In this document: in pieces, positions 7,246 through 15,970 of the stretch
How positions within the stretch are numbered: the first letter of the stretch is position 1
How the letters are laid out: each line of letters begins with the position of its first letter
Origin: Poindextera sp035294785
Lineage (GTDB): Bacteria; Pseudomonadota; Alphaproteobacteria; Caulobacterales; Caulobacteraceae
Direction: 5' to 3'
Assembly (NCBI GenBank): GCA_035294785.1
Contig: DATGKF010000116.1
Coordinates: 1-64,000 of the forward strand
DNA: 64,000 bases
Notes under the pieces: model-generated
The model's input: the letters and a program-made list of their open reading frames with translations, nothing else
Databases searched by the model: none
What the model was told of the DNA's origin: nothing
Program-made: the position numbers and the translations under genes

Positions 7246-9932
7246 CGCTCGACGAGCCCCGTCGCCCCGATCCCGATGCGCTTCTGGCGGAAGCGGCGAA
7301 GGCGGGGCGCGGCCGGCTCAAGGTCTTCCTCGGTATGTCGCCAGGCGTCGGCAAGACCTACGCCATGCTGGCGCAGGCCGCCCGGCGCAAAGCCGACGGC
7401 GGCGAGGTGCTGGTGGGCGTGGTCGAGACCCACGGTCGCCGCGAGACCGAAGCCTGGCTCGAGGGGCTGGAGGTGCTGCCGCGCAAGCCGATCGAGCACC
7501 GCGGCCGGGTGCTGATGGAGTTCGACATCGACGCGGCGCTGGCGCGCAAGCCGCAGCTGTTGCTGGTCGACGAACTCGCCCACTCGAACGCCCCGGGCGC
7601 GCGGCATCCAAAGCGCTGGCAGGACGTGGACGAGCTGCTCGCCGCCGGCGTCAACGTCTGGACAACGCTGAACGTCCAGCACCTGGAGAGCCTGGTCGAC
7701 GTTGTCTGGAAGATCACCGGGGTTCGCCAGCGCGAGACCGTGCCCGACGCGGTGTTTTCCCACGCCGACGATGTCGAACTGGTCGACATCACCCCGGACG
7801 AGCTGCGGCAGCGGCTGGCCGAGGGCAAGGTCTACATGGCCGACACGGCGCAGGTGGCGGCGAACAACTTCTTCAAGCCGGAGAACCTGACAGCGCTGCG
7901 CGAACTGGCGTTGCGCCGGGTCGCCGAGACGGTGGACGACCAGCTGGTCGACGCCATGCGCCGGGGCGGCATCGAGGGTCCGTGGGCGGCCGGCGAGCGT
8001 ATCCTGGTGCTGATCGGCGGCGACCGCATGGCGACCGCGCTGGTGCGGTCAGGGCGGCGGCTGGCGGACGTGATGAACGCGCCTTGGATCGTCGCCAATG
8101 TCGAGCGGCCGAACCGCCCGGCGCCCGACACGCGCAGCCCGCGGCAGGTGAGCGAGGCGCTGAAGCTGGCCGAGCAGCTGGGCGCCTCGACCGTGGTGCT
8201 GACCGGCGACGACTTGCCGGAGACGGTGCTCGATTTCGCCGGGCGCAACAACGTGACCCAGATCGTGCTCGGCAAATCGAAGGCCAGCCGATGGCGGGTG
8301 CTCACCGGCCGCTCGCTGGCCAACGCGCTGATGTTGCGCTCGGGCGGGGCGGCGCTGCATTTCGTGACCGCCGAAGCCTCGGAGGCGCACGCGCCGGCGG
8401 TGGAGACCGCCCCGCGCCGCGGCCGGTTCTGGTGGCGCGACTACCTGGCCGCGGCCGGCATGGTGGCGGCGGCGACGGCGATCTCCTTCGTCCTCGACCG
8501 CTATTCCACCGGCGCGGACCTGGCGATGATCTTCCTGGCGAGCGTGCTCGCCGCCGGCCTGGCGTATGGCTTCCGACCGGCGTTGACGGCGGGCGCGTTG
8601 GCGGTCCTCAGCTACAACTTCTTCTTCCTCGAGCCGCGCTATTCGCTGGTCATCGGGCACGCCACCGACGTCTTCACCTTCGCCATCTTCATCGCCGTTG
8701 CGGGTGCGACGGGCTGGCTCTCCGGCCGCGTTCGCGACCAAGCCGTCGTCTCGGCCCAGCGCGCGTCGGCGGTCACGGCGCTGCTCGCCGCCAGCCGCCG
8801 CCTCTCCGCAGCCGCGGTGCAGAGCGAGGCGGCCCAGGCGCTGGCGGAGCAGGCTTCGGCGGCCGCCGGCGGGCGCGCCGTGGTGCTGATGCCGGAGGGC
8901 GAGGCCCTGGAGCAGGCGGCCGCGCACCCGGCGCCGGTCGCGCTTTCCACCGGCGCCGTCGCCGCCGCCCGCTGGGCCTGGGAGAAGGGCGAGCCCGCCG
9001 GCGCCGGCACGGGCACGCTGCCGCAGGTCGGTTGGACGTTCTGGCCGCTGCAGGGCCTGAAGGGCCGCGCCGGCGTCGCCGGCGTCGAGGCGAGCGGGCC
9101 GATGGGCGCGGACGAAGAGCGCCTCTTGTCGGCCATGCTGGACCAGGGCGCGGTGGCGCTCGAGCGGGCCGAGCTCGCGGCCGCGACGGTGGAGAACGAG
9201 GCGCTGCGTCGCTCGGACAAGCTGCGTGCGGCGCTGCTGAACTCGATCAGCCACGACCTCAGGACGCCGCTGTCGACGGTGCTCGGCGCGGCGACCACGC
9301 TGATCGACTACGGCAAGACGCTGAAGGCCGACGTGCGCAGCGACCTTCTGGTCTCCATCCGTGAAGAAGCCGAACGGCTGAACCGCTACGTCGGCGACTT
9401 GCTGGACATGACCCGCATCGAGGGCGGCGCGCTGAAGACGCGCGCGGAGCCCACCGACGTGCGCGACGTGCTGGCGGCGGCGATCGAGCGCGTGAGCCGG
9501 CGCTTGGAGAAGCGGCGGCTGGTGCGCGACTTCCCGCGCGACCTCAGCCTGGTCGACACCGACCCTGGCCTGCTCGAACAGGCGCTGGTCAACATCCTGG
9601 AGAACGCCGTCGCCTACAGCCCCGACGAAACCGAGGTGGACGTGGCGGCGTATGAGGACCGCGCCAACGTGGTGATCTCGATCGAGGACGAGGGGCCCGG
9701 GATCCCGCCCGGCGACATCGACCGCATCTTCGAGCGCTTCCGCCGGCTGGACGAGCCGTCAGATCGCGGCCAGCGCAACAAGGGGGCGGGCCTGGGGCTC
9801 TCCATCGCCAAGGGGTTTGTCGAGGCGATGAACGGGCGGATCGCGGCGGCCTCGCCGCTGGTGAACGGGCGCGGCACGCGCATCCTGATCAGCCTGCCGA
9901 AGGCGACGCCGACGCACCGGCTGCTGCTCTGA
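7242..9932 (+). CDS. kdpD: Osmosensitive K+ channel sensor histidine kinase KdpD
   Basis: 896 residues. Domains in order: KdpD N-terminal domain with Walker A (GMSPGVGKT, residues 31-39) and Walker B (LLLVDELAH); a universal-stress-protein-like domain (about 250-370); four membrane helices (about 400-495); a GAF-like region; HisKA with phospho-acceptor His671 in SISHDLRTPLS; HATPase_c with N and G boxes (ENAVAYSP, DEGPGIP, GAGLGLSIAKG). It senses low K+/turgor and phosphorylates KdpE. Start codon overlaps the kdpC stop. Confidence 0.97.
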   Translation: MTLDEPRRPDPDALLAEAAKAGRGRLKVFLGMSPGVGKTYAMLAQAARRKADGGEVLVGVVETHGRRETEAWLEGLEVLPRKPIEHRGRVLMEFDIDAALARKPQLLLVDELAHSNAPGARHPKRWQDVDELLAAGVNVWTTLNVQHLESLVDVVWKITGVRQRETVPDAVFSHADDVELVDITPDELRQRLAEGKVYMADTAQVAANNFFKPENLTALRELALRRVAETVDDQLVDAMRRGGIEGPWAAGERILVLIGGDRMATALVRSGRRLADVMNAPWIVANVERPNRPAPDTRSPRQVSEALKLAEQLGASTVVLTGDDLPETVLDFAGRNNVTQIVLGKSKASRWRVLTGRSLANALMLRSGGAALHFVTAEASEAHAPAVETAPRRGRFWWRDYLAAAGMVAAATAISFVLDRYSTGADLAMIFLASVLAAGLAYGFRPALTAGALAVLSYNFFFLEPRYSLVIGHATDVFTFAIFIAVAGATGWLSGRVRDQAVVSAQRASAVTALLAASRRLSAAAVQSEAAQALAEQASAAAGGRAVVLMPEGEALEQAAAHPAPVALSTGAVAAARWAWEKGEPAGAGTGTLPQVGWTFWPLQGLKGRAGVAGVEASGPMGADEERLLSAMLDQGAVALERAELAAATVENEALRRSDKLRAALLNSISHDLRTPLSTVLGAATTLIDYGKTLKADVRSDLLVSIREEAERLNRYVGDLLDMTRIEGGALKTRAEPTDVRDVLAAAIERVSRRLEKRRLVRDFPRDLSLVDTDPGLLEQALVNILENAVAYSPDETEVDVAAYEDRANVVISIEDEGPGIPPGDIDRIFERFRRLDEPSDRGQRNKGAGLGLSIAKGFVEAMNGRIAAASPLVNGRGTRILISLPKATPTHRLLL

Positions 9933-9934
9933 TC

Positions 9935-10627
9935 ATGTCGGCGCACAAGCCCCGCATCCTGGTCATCGACGACGAACCGCAGATCCACCGCTTCCTCGGG
10001 CCGGCGCTGGAAGCGGCGGGCTACGAGCCGCTGCGCGCCGAGACGGGCGCCGATGGCCTCGCCCAACTGGCCCGGCGGCCGCCGGAGGCGGTGGTGCTGG
10101 ACCTCGGCCTGCCGGACATGGACGGCAAGGACGTCCTGCTGCGCGCGCGCGCCTTCTTCGAGGGGCCGATCCTGATCCTTTCGGCGCGCGACATGGAGAC
10201 CGAGAAGATCGATGCGCTGGACACCGGCGCCGACGACTATGTGGAAAAGCCCTTTCACGTAGGCGAATTGCTCGCGCGGCTGCGGGCGGCCATGCGCCAT
10301 GCCCTGAACCGCGCCGGCGCGCCAGCGTCGGTGCGCGGTGGCGATATCGAGATCGACCTGGTCAAGCGACTGGTCAGCCGCGGCGGCGAGGCGGTGCGGC
10401 TATCGCCGCGCGAGTACGATCTGCTCGCGTGCCTGGCGCAGGGCGGCGGCAAGGTGATGACCCACCGCCAGCTGCTCACCGCCGTCTGGGGCCCGGCGAA
10501 CGTGAATGACGTGCAGTACCTGCGCGTCTTCATGGGCCACCTGCGCCAGAAGCTTGAGGCGGACCCGGCCAACCCGGTCCGCCTCGTCACCGAACCCGGC
10601 GTCGGCTACCGCTTCCTCGCCGACTGA
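9935..10627 (+). CDS. kdpE: Response regulator KdpE
   Basis: 230 residues, OmpR family. The receiver domain has acidic residues in IDDEPQ, phospho-acceptor Asp56 in VVLDLGLPDMDG, and the conserved Lys in YVEKPF. The C-terminal winged helix has LSPREYDLLACLAQ and ends in GVGYRFL. It starts 2 nt after the kdpD stop. It should activate this operon at low K+; the tandem repeats at 2506-2556 are the likely target. Confidence 0.96.
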   Translation: MSAHKPRILVIDDEPQIHRFLGPALEAAGYEPLRAETGADGLAQLARRPPEAVVLDLGLPDMDGKDVLLRARAFFEGPILILSARDMETEKIDALDTGADDYVEKPFHVGELLARLRAAMRHALNRAGAPASVRGGDIEIDLVKRLVSRGGEAVRLSPREYDLLACLAQGGGKVMTHRQLLTAVWGPANVNDVQYLRVFMGHLRQKLEADPANPVRLVTEPGVGYRFLAD

Positions 10628-10661
10628 AGCGCCGCAGGCGAGCTGACACCCCATTCCCCGA

Positions 10662-10685
10662 CCCCTTCCCGCAAGGGGGAAGGGG
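10662..10685. terminator. Hairpin after kdpE
   Basis: Nine-bp arms CCCCTTCCC / GGGAAGGGG with a 6-nt loop lie 35 bp after the kdpE stop, between it and a convergent gene. A weak CTCTTC follows. Likely a bidirectional terminator. Confidence 0.55.
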
Positions 10686-10706
10686 CTCTTCGGCGCTCGG
10701 ATCGAG

Positions 10707-11516
10707 TTAGCTGGTGATGCGATAGCGGCCGTCGGCGTCGGGGCAGACGCGCACCCAGCGATCCTCCGTCTCGCCGGCGTAGGTCGCCCGCGCGGGGGCC
10801 AGACGGCAGTCGTGGCGCGCATACCAGTCGTAGTCGTAACGGCCGCTGCGGCCCCGCTCGTACTCGCTCTCGCGGTAGGGGTAGGTCTGGTCGTACCGGT
10901 AGTAGTAGCCGACTTCGTCGCACTGCGGGACCGAGCGGCCGATGCCGACCCCAACCACGCCGCCCAGCACCGCGCCGACGGCCGTCGCGCCCGCCCGTCC
11001 GCCGCCGGAGCCGACCGCGTTGCCGATCGCGCCGCCGGCGATCGCGCCTAGGACGCCGCCGACCAGGCCGGCGCCGGCGCGCCGGTCCTCGCAACGCTCA
11101 GCGACGTACGCGGGCGCCGGCCCAGCGCCGTCGGGGTAGGCGACCGGGGCGCCGAAGTCGCGTTCGAAGGCGCCAGCCCCGTAACGGGCGTCGTATTCGT
11201 CAGGGCGGCTCATCCAGTAGCGTTGGAACGCGCCCGCGCCATAGGCGTCGTCGTAGGCGGCGCGATCCTCTTCATATCGGGCCCGCGAGTTCTCGTAGGC
11301 GCGCCGCTGAGCCTGGTAGCGCGCCTGGTCTTCCTGGTAGCGCTCCTCGCGCTGTTGGTGGTCCGCCTGCGCGTCGCGGTATTGCTGCTGCGCGGCGTCA
11401 TAGTCCCGCTGCGCCTGATCGCTGTCGTTTGTCGGGTAGTCCTGGGCGTGAGCGAGCGGCGCGCCGCTCAGCATAAGCAGCGCCGCCAAGCCCAGTCGCA
11501 TCGATGCCGTGGCCAT
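10707..11516 (-). CDS. Secreted coiled-coil protein with glycine-zipper domain
   Basis: 269 residues. Signal peptide about 1-25 ending in AHAQ. Residues about 30-100 form a Q/R/E/Y-rich coiled coil made of short repeats (QQQYRDAQADHQQREERYQE), then two similar YGAGAF segments. A glycine-zipper membrane segment follows (GLVGGVLGAIAGGAIGNAVG and GAVLGGVVGVGIG), and then a Tyr/Arg-rich C-terminus with Cys pairs. Glycine-zipper proteins of this kind are usually outer-membrane or periplasmic envelope proteins of unknown function. The ATG at 11516 with GGAG upstream begins a clean signal peptide; the longer in-frame extension reads through the antisense side of the next gene and is discarded. Confidence 0.75.
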   Translation of the reverse strand: MATASMRLGLAALLMLSGAPLAHAQDYPTNDSDQAQRDYDAAQQQYRDAQADHQQREERYQEDQARYQAQRRAYENSRARYEEDRAAYDDAYGAGAFQRYWMSRPDEYDARYGAGAFERDFGAPVAYPDGAGPAPAYVAERCEDRRAGAGLVGGVLGAIAGGAIGNAVGSGGGRAGATAVGAVLGGVVGVGIGRSVPQCDEVGYYYRYDQTYPYRESEYERGRSGRYDYDWYARHDCRLAPARATYAGETEDRWVRVCPDADGRYRITS

Positions 11517-11628
11517 CGACCGATCTCCATCATCTTCGCCGGGCGAAAACGTCGCCGGCTCCAGCTTCAGGAACGCGAGCCGTGCCGAGCCGGTTGCAGG
11601 AGTCGGCGCTGTTTGGGCGACCGTGTCT

Positions 11629-12321
11629 CTAAGGGTGCGCCTGCCAGGACTCGGCCGGGCCCTCGGCGACCTTGCCGGGCCACACCAGGAAGCCCTCGTC
11701 GTCGGTGGCCGTCGGGCGGCGCGGACCGCAACCGCAGTCGTGGTCCATGTGGCGCTCTTCGACGAAGCGTTCCTCGTGCTCGCGACGGTCGCTCCAGCGC
11801 TCTTCTTGCTCGCGGTGCATGCCGGCCCAGTGCTCTTCCTGCTCGCGATGCGCCCAGCGGCCGTCGCCGTCGTCGTGGCGCATCGACTCGTCGTGGCAGC
11901 GCATGCCGTGATCTTCGTGCATCCAGCGGTCGCCGCCGTCGTGATGCTCGAAGGCCTCGCAATCGTGATCGCCCATGTGCTCACGGCGCCAGGCGAAGTC
12001 CTCGCGAGCGCTGTCGCGGTCTTCGTAAGCGCGGTCGCGGTCCTCGTGCGAGCGGTCGCGCCAGGCCATCTCGTCGTCGCGGTCGCGGGACGATTCGTGG
12101 ATGATCCGGTAGCTGCGCACGACGTGCTCGTCGGTGCGCGCCGCCGTCGTCGTCGGGCAACGAACGGCCGCGTGATGGCCGTGGCCGGCGTGGTGATGGA
12201 CCGCGTGCTGCGCCGGCAGCGGACACTCGCGTTCGTCGTTGTCGCTCCAGCCGTGAGCGGCGGCGGCGACGGCCATCAGCGAAATGGCGGCCGCGGCGAC
12301 GGTGAGAAGGGGAACGCGCAT
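11629..12321 (-). CDS. Secreted His/Asp/Glu-rich protein, possible metal binder
   Basis: 230 residues. Signal peptide about 1-22 (ends AAAAHG). The mature part is extremely rich in His, Asp, Glu and Arg, with clusters HHHAGHGHHA and repeated HREQEEHW/HREQEERW units, and a C-terminal CGCG pair. No known fold is recognised. The composition suggests periplasmic binding of divalent metals or a disordered envelope protein. It is followed on the same strand, 112 bp away, by the glycine-zipper protein. The function is unknown; that it is a real gene is supported by the signal peptide and reading-frame length. Confidence 0.6.
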   Translation of the reverse strand: MRVPLLTVAAAAISLMAVAAAAHGWSDNDERECPLPAQHAVHHHAGHGHHAAVRCPTTTAARTDEHVVRSYRIIHESSRDRDDEMAWRDRSHEDRDRAYEDRDSAREDFAWRREHMGDHDCEAFEHHDGGDRWMHEDHGMRCHDESMRHDDGDGRWAHREQEEHWAGMHREQEERWSDRREHEERFVEERHMDHDCGCGPRRPTATDDEGFLVWPGKVAEGPAESWQAHP

Positions 12322-12389
12322 GGGAACCTCGCGACTGGACAGGGGCTTCGCCGGTCATATTAACCATTCGCGCGCGCCGCGAACCCGGA

Positions 12390-12406
12390 TTCTCCCCGCG
12401 GGAGAA
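12390..12406. promoter_or_regulatory. Inverted repeat in a divergent promoter region
   Basis: TTCTCCC-CGC-GGGAGAA, a perfect 7-3-7 palindrome, lies between the divergent secreted His-rich gene and the HAD hydrolase gene. Size and symmetry suit a dimeric repressor site; the regulator is unknown. Confidence 0.35.
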
Positions 12407-12491
12407 CTGGCGCGGCCGGCGGCCCTTGCGCGGGCGGCGCCCGCTCTCTAAGCGTCCGCGGGCCTTCTTAGGGAGCAAGGGAGCGGCGTCT

Positions 12492-13136
12492 GTGGCGGTC
12501 GAGGCGGTGATCTGGGACTTCGGCGGCGTGTTCACGACCTCGCCGTTCGAAGCCTTCAACCGCTACGAGGCGCGGCGCGGGCTGCCCAAGGACCTGATCC
12601 GCACCATCAACGCGACCAATCCGCACGACAACGCCTGGGCGCTGTTCGAGCGGGCGGAGATCAACGCCGCCGGCTTCGACGAGAAGTTCGCCGACGAGGC
12701 GCGCGCGCTCGGCCACGATGTGCGCGGCGCCGACGTGCTGCCGCTCCTGGCGGGCGAAGTCCGCCCGCGCATGGTCGAGGCGCTGAAGACCTGCAAGCAA
12801 CATTTCAAGGTCGGCTGCATTACCAACAACATGGCCGGCGCCGGGCGAGGGCCCGGGATGGCGGCCAGCGAGGCGGGCGCAAGCCGCACGGGCGCGATCA
12901 TGCTGCTGTTCGACGCCATCGTCGAAAGCTCCAAGGTGGGCGTGCGCAAGCCCGACCCGCGCATCTATCAGATGATGTGCGAGCTTCTGGCGGTCGAGCC
13001 GTCCGCCTGCATCTACCTCGACGACCTGGGTGTGAACTGCAAGCCGGCCGCCCAGCTGGGCATGGTCGCCATCAAGGTGAGCACCGAAGAACAGGCGCTG
13101 GACGAGCTCGCCCAGGCCACGGGGCTGAGCTTCTAG
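12492..13136 (+). CDS. HAD-superfamily hydrolase
   Basis: 214 residues from GTG 12492, chosen because an AAGGGAG site lies upstream and the HAD motif I (VIWDFGGVF) follows at once; a longer in-frame ATG at 12426 adds only basic, unlikely residues. Further motifs: CITNNMAG (motif II Thr), GVRKPDPRIY (motif III Lys) and IYLDDLGVN (motif IV). The pattern matches the HAD-IA epoxide-hydrolase N-terminal-like/phosphatase group; substrate unknown. It starts an operon with the phhB-like gene (2 nt apart). Confidence 0.85.
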   Translation: MAVEAVIWDFGGVFTTSPFEAFNRYEARRGLPKDLIRTINATNPHDNAWALFERAEINAAGFDEKFADEARALGHDVRGADVLPLLAGEVRPRMVEALKTCKQHFKVGCITNNMAGAGRGPGMAASEAGASRTGAIMLLFDAIVESSKVGVRKPDPRIYQMMCELLAVEPSACIYLDDLGVNCKPAAQLGMVAIKVSTEEQALDELAQATGLSF

Positions 13137-13138
13137 CC

Positions 13139-13429
13139 GTGGCGGCGCCGGCGAAAATCCCCGTCGATCAGGCGCTGGCGAAGCTGAGCGGCTGGCGCGC
13201 CGTCTCTGGCCGCGAGGCGATCGCCAAGAGCTTCAAGTTCGCCGATTTCAACACGGCCTTCGGCTTCATGACCCGGGTGGCGCTGGCGGCGGAGAAGATG
13301 GACCACCATCCGGAATGGTCGAACGTCTACAACCGCGTCGAGATCGTGCTGGCGACACATGAATCGGACGGCGTGACCGAGCGGGACCTGAAGCTCGCCG
13401 GCATCATCGACGCGGCGGCGGCCGGCTAG
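13139..13429 (+). CDS. phhB: 4a-hydroxytetrahydrobiopterin dehydratase (pterin-4-alpha-carbinolamine dehydratase)
   Basis: 96 residues from GTG 13139, 2 nt after the HAD stop. Conserved PCD motifs: FKFADFNTAFGFMTRVA, AEKMDHHPEWSNVYNRVEI and LATHESDGVTERD. The enzyme recycles the pterin cofactor of aromatic amino acid hydroxylases. It may have a moonlighting role here, as no hydroxylase is in the window. Confidence 0.9.
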   Translation: MAAPAKIPVDQALAKLSGWRAVSGREAIAKSFKFADFNTAFGFMTRVALAAEKMDHHPEWSNVYNRVEIVLATHESDGVTERDLKLAGIIDAAAAG

Positions 13430-13438
13430 TTGGGGGGC

Positions 13439-14746
13439 ATGACCAGCAAATTCGACGCCGTGATGCACGGCCTCATCGACCCTGGCGGCCCCGGCGCCGC
13501 GGTGGGCGTGCGCCACGGCGGGCAGGCGCCGTATGTCGCCGGCTTCGGGCTCGCCGATATCGAGTGGGGCCTGCCGATCACGCCGGACACCGTCTTTCGG
13601 CTCGGCTCGGTCACCAAGCAGTTCACGGCTGCGGCGATCATGCTGCTGGTCGAGGACGGCAAGCTTGGGCTGGACGACGATGTCCGCTCGGTGCTCGCCG
13701 ACTACCCGAGCCAGGACCACCGGATCACGATCCGGCAGCTGTTGACCCACACATCCGGGGTCGCGAACTTCAACAGCCGGCCAGACTTCCCGGAGCGGAC
13801 GGACCTGACGCTGGCGGAGGTGATCGGCCTCTTCAAGGAGCTGCCGCCGGACTTCGCGCCGGGCGAGCGCTACGTCTATTCCAACTCCGGCTACGTGCTC
13901 CTTGGCGCGGTCATCGAGGCGTTGTCGGGGATGGCCTACAGGACGTTCCTGCTGGAGCGGTTCTTCCGGCCGCTCGGCATGCGCCAGACCCGGTACCTCT
14001 ACGACGAGCCGATCGTCCCCAAGCGCGCCAGAGGCTACAGCGCCGGCCCCAAGGGCATCCAGAACGCCCGCACGATGTCGATGACGCTTCCGCACGCGGC
14101 GGGCGCCCTGGGCTCGACTGTGGTCGACCTGCTGACGTGGAGCCAGGCGCTGCGCAGCGGCCAGGCCGTGTCGGCGGAGTCCTACGCCGCGATGACCGCG
14201 CCGGCGCGGCTCAACGACGGGTCGTTGAGCGAATACGGCTTCGGGCTCATCGGTCTGACGTTCAGGGAGCGAACCGCCATCACGCATCTGGGCGGCATCA
14301 ACGGTTTTGCGACCATGCTGACCCATTTCGCCGAGGACGACCTGACGGTCGTCGTCCTTTCCAATCTCGATAGTCTCCCGGTCGAGCGCGCCAGTCTGGC
14401 GCTCGCGCGCCGGGCGCTCGACCTGCCCGACGCCCCCGCGCGGCCGCGTCTATCCATCGCCGCGGCAGACCTCGAACGCTGTGCGGGCCTGTACCGTGTG
14501 GACGCGTCCCCCTGGCCGACCGCCATCGCGGCGGCCGATGGCGAACTCACCGCCCAGTTCCCGACGCCGAACAGCCGCTATGAGCCCTTCGCGCCGGCCG
14601 CGTTTCAATGCGTCGACGATGCCGAGCTGACCCTGCGGTTCGAGCAACCCGGCGAGGCCGGCTACGAGCGGATGACGATCGAGGGGCCGATGCGCTCGCG
14701 CTGGCGGACGGCGATTGCTGCCCGCGTCGCCGCGCCCGAGGGCTAG
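13439..14746 (+). CDS. Serine hydrolase, beta-lactamase class C fold
   Basis: 435 residues. The active-site tetrad SVTK (in LGSVTKQFTAAA), the Tyr motif YSNSGY, and a third motif HLGG are all present, so it is probably active as an esterase/peptidase of the penicillin-binding/beta-lactamase family. There is no obvious signal peptide, which suggests a cytosolic enzyme. A C-terminal lipocalin-like domain (about 345-435) follows. ATG 13439 is preferred over TTG 13430. The stop shares a CTAG with the convergent next gene. Confidence 0.85.
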   Translation: MTSKFDAVMHGLIDPGGPGAAVGVRHGGQAPYVAGFGLADIEWGLPITPDTVFRLGSVTKQFTAAAIMLLVEDGKLGLDDDVRSVLADYPSQDHRITIRQLLTHTSGVANFNSRPDFPERTDLTLAEVIGLFKELPPDFAPGERYVYSNSGYVLLGAVIEALSGMAYRTFLLERFFRPLGMRQTRYLYDEPIVPKRARGYSAGPKGIQNARTMSMTLPHAAGALGSTVVDLLTWSQALRSGQAVSAESYAAMTAPARLNDGSLSEYGFGLIGLTFRERTAITHLGGINGFATMLTHFAEDDLTVVVLSNLDSLPVERASLALARRALDLPDAPARPRLSIAAADLERCAGLYRVDASPWPTAIAAADGELTAQFPTPNSRYEPFAPAAFQCVDDAELTLRFEQPGEAGYERMTIEGPMRSRWRTAIAARVAAPEG

Positions 14747-15144
14747 TTTACCAGCATCGCGCCCAGCAGCACCTTGGCGCCAGGCTGGCCGAGCACCTTG
14801 TCGGTCTCGTGCTGCAGCGCCATCGACAGATAGTCCGGGTCGGGCGGCGCGCCGGGGTTCAGCGAATAGACGTAGGCCTGCAGAAGCTGGACGTAGGCCG
14901 CGCGCAGGCGTGGCATCACCAGGTTCACCTTGGCGCGCAGGGCGCCGTTCGGCACGTCGACGCCGGTGTCGAGGGTGAGCACGCCGCGGCGGCCGTTGGT
15001 CTTGATCACCGTGGCGGTCAGCGTCGGAAACTGCACATAGGTGATCCCGCCGCCCTTCTTCTTCTCGGTCGTCTGGGCGAGCGCCAGGCCCGGCGCGACG
15101 AGCGCGGGCAAGGCAAGCATCAGGACGGCGCGCCGGTCGAGCAT
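14743..15144 (-). CDS. Secreted protein with distant FliL-like pattern
   Basis: 133 residues. Signal peptide about 1-24 with a twin-Arg near the start (LDRRAVLML) and AQ cleavage region. The mature part has a lysine patch, a strand-rich segment (YVQFPTLTATVIKTNGRRG), a helix (LVMPRLRAAYVQLLQAY) and a final strand ending GAMLVN. Strand-helix order resembles the periplasmic FliL/SPFH-like domain, but this is only a weak impression. The 3' end overlaps the convergent hydrolase by the 4-nt CTAG. Confidence 0.65.
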   Translation of the reverse strand: MLDRRAVLMLALPALVAPGLALAQTTEKKKGGGITYVQFPTLTATVIKTNGRRGVLTLDTGVDVPNGALRAKVNLVMPRLRAAYVQLLQAYVYSLNPGAPPDPDYLSMALQHETDKVLGQPGAKVLLGAMLVN

Positions 15145-15331
15145 GGCCGCATGATGCCCCGGCGAGCGTTGCCAACGGCTTTACGGCCGGCTTCACGAAC
15201 ATGAATGGCGGCTGATCGACGGGGTTCAGGTTGGTTTCAGCGCCGGCGCTGCAGGATCGCACTCGTGTTCGAGAGCGGTGCGCAATCCTGCGACCGGCCC
15301 CACGGACCGACAGGACAAAAGAGTGATCGCC

Positions 15332-15661
15332 ATGAACTTCAAGACGCTCCTGACCGCCGCCAGCATCGCCTTCGCCATCGGCGGCGTCGCCACCACCGCC
15401 TCGGCCGACACGCCGTGGCAGAACCATCATCCGCGGCGCGAGGAAGTGAACACCCGCCTCGACCGCCAGGCCATGCGCATCCGCAACGAGCGCGCGAACG
15501 GCGACATCGGCGCCCTGAGGGCCGCCCGCCTGCATGCCGCCGACGAGCGCCTCCGCATGGAGGAACGCCGCTTCGCCTTCCACCACAACGGCCACCTCAC
15601 CCGCGCCGAGCAGTGGCGGCTGAACCAGCAGGAAAACCGGATCAGCCATCGCATCGGCTAA
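15332..15661 (+). CDS. Small secreted basic periplasmic protein
   Basis: 109 residues. Signal peptide about 1-25 (ends ASADT). The mature part is helical and rich in Arg, His, Asn and Glu (HHPRREEVNTRLDRQ, LTRAEQWRLNQQENRIS). Similar small exported proteins of unknown role are common in Alphaproteobacteria. ATG 15332 is chosen because the signal peptide begins there. A hairpin follows the stop. Confidence 0.75.
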   Translation: MNFKTLLTAASIAFAIGGVATTASADTPWQNHHPRREEVNTRLDRQAMRIRNERANGDIGALRAARLHAADERLRMEERRFAFHHNGHLTRAEQWRLNQQENRISHRIG

Positions 15662-15678
15662 CCGGCCGCCCCATCGTC

Positions 15679-15702
15679 ATGGCCGGTGTCGCAACCGGCC
15701 AT
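15679..15702 (+). terminator. Hairpin after the small secreted protein gene
   Basis: Nine-bp arms ATGGCCGGT / ACCGGCCAT with a 6-nt loop, 17 bp after the stop codon. No T-run; probable terminator. Confidence 0.5.
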
Positions 15703-15735
15703 CCATGAGCGCCCTCATTGCCCCTGGTCTCATGG

Positions 15736-15772
15736 GTCCCCCGCGCCGCCATCTCCCGGCCGCGCGGGGGAC
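15736..15772. repeat. Long GC-rich hairpin
   Basis: Perfect 11-bp arms GTCCCCCGCGC / GCGCGGGGGAC around a 15-nt loop, in the 309-bp gene-free interval 15662-15970. It could be a second terminator or part of an intergenic repeat. Nothing coding is seen in this interval. Confidence 0.5.
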
Positions 15773-15827
15773 GGCGTGTTTCAGGCGCGTCGCTGACGAT
15801 GCGCCCTGCGGGCTCGCACCCCTCACT

Positions 15828-15960
15828 CCGTCATGGCTCGACTTGTTCGGGCCACCCATGAACACCGTGCGTGACCGGTGCGCGGGCCGGCTCGGGTCAA
15901 ACCGGCGCGATCGGGTGTTCGTGGGTCCCGGCGCCGCTTCGCTCCGGCCGAGGATGACGG
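15828..15960. repeat. 133-bp imperfect palindromic intergenic element
   Basis: The element begins CCGTCAT and ends ATGACGG (exact inverted ends). Long imperfect arms run inward, for example GGCCACCCATGAACACC on the left against GGTGTTCGTGGGTCCC on the right. This layout matches the dispersed palindromic intergenic repeats common in alphaproteobacterial genomes (REP/RIME-like). It lies between two genes' 3' ends and would fold into a long RNA hairpin. Confidence 0.6.
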
Positions 15961-15970
15961 AACCTGGAAG

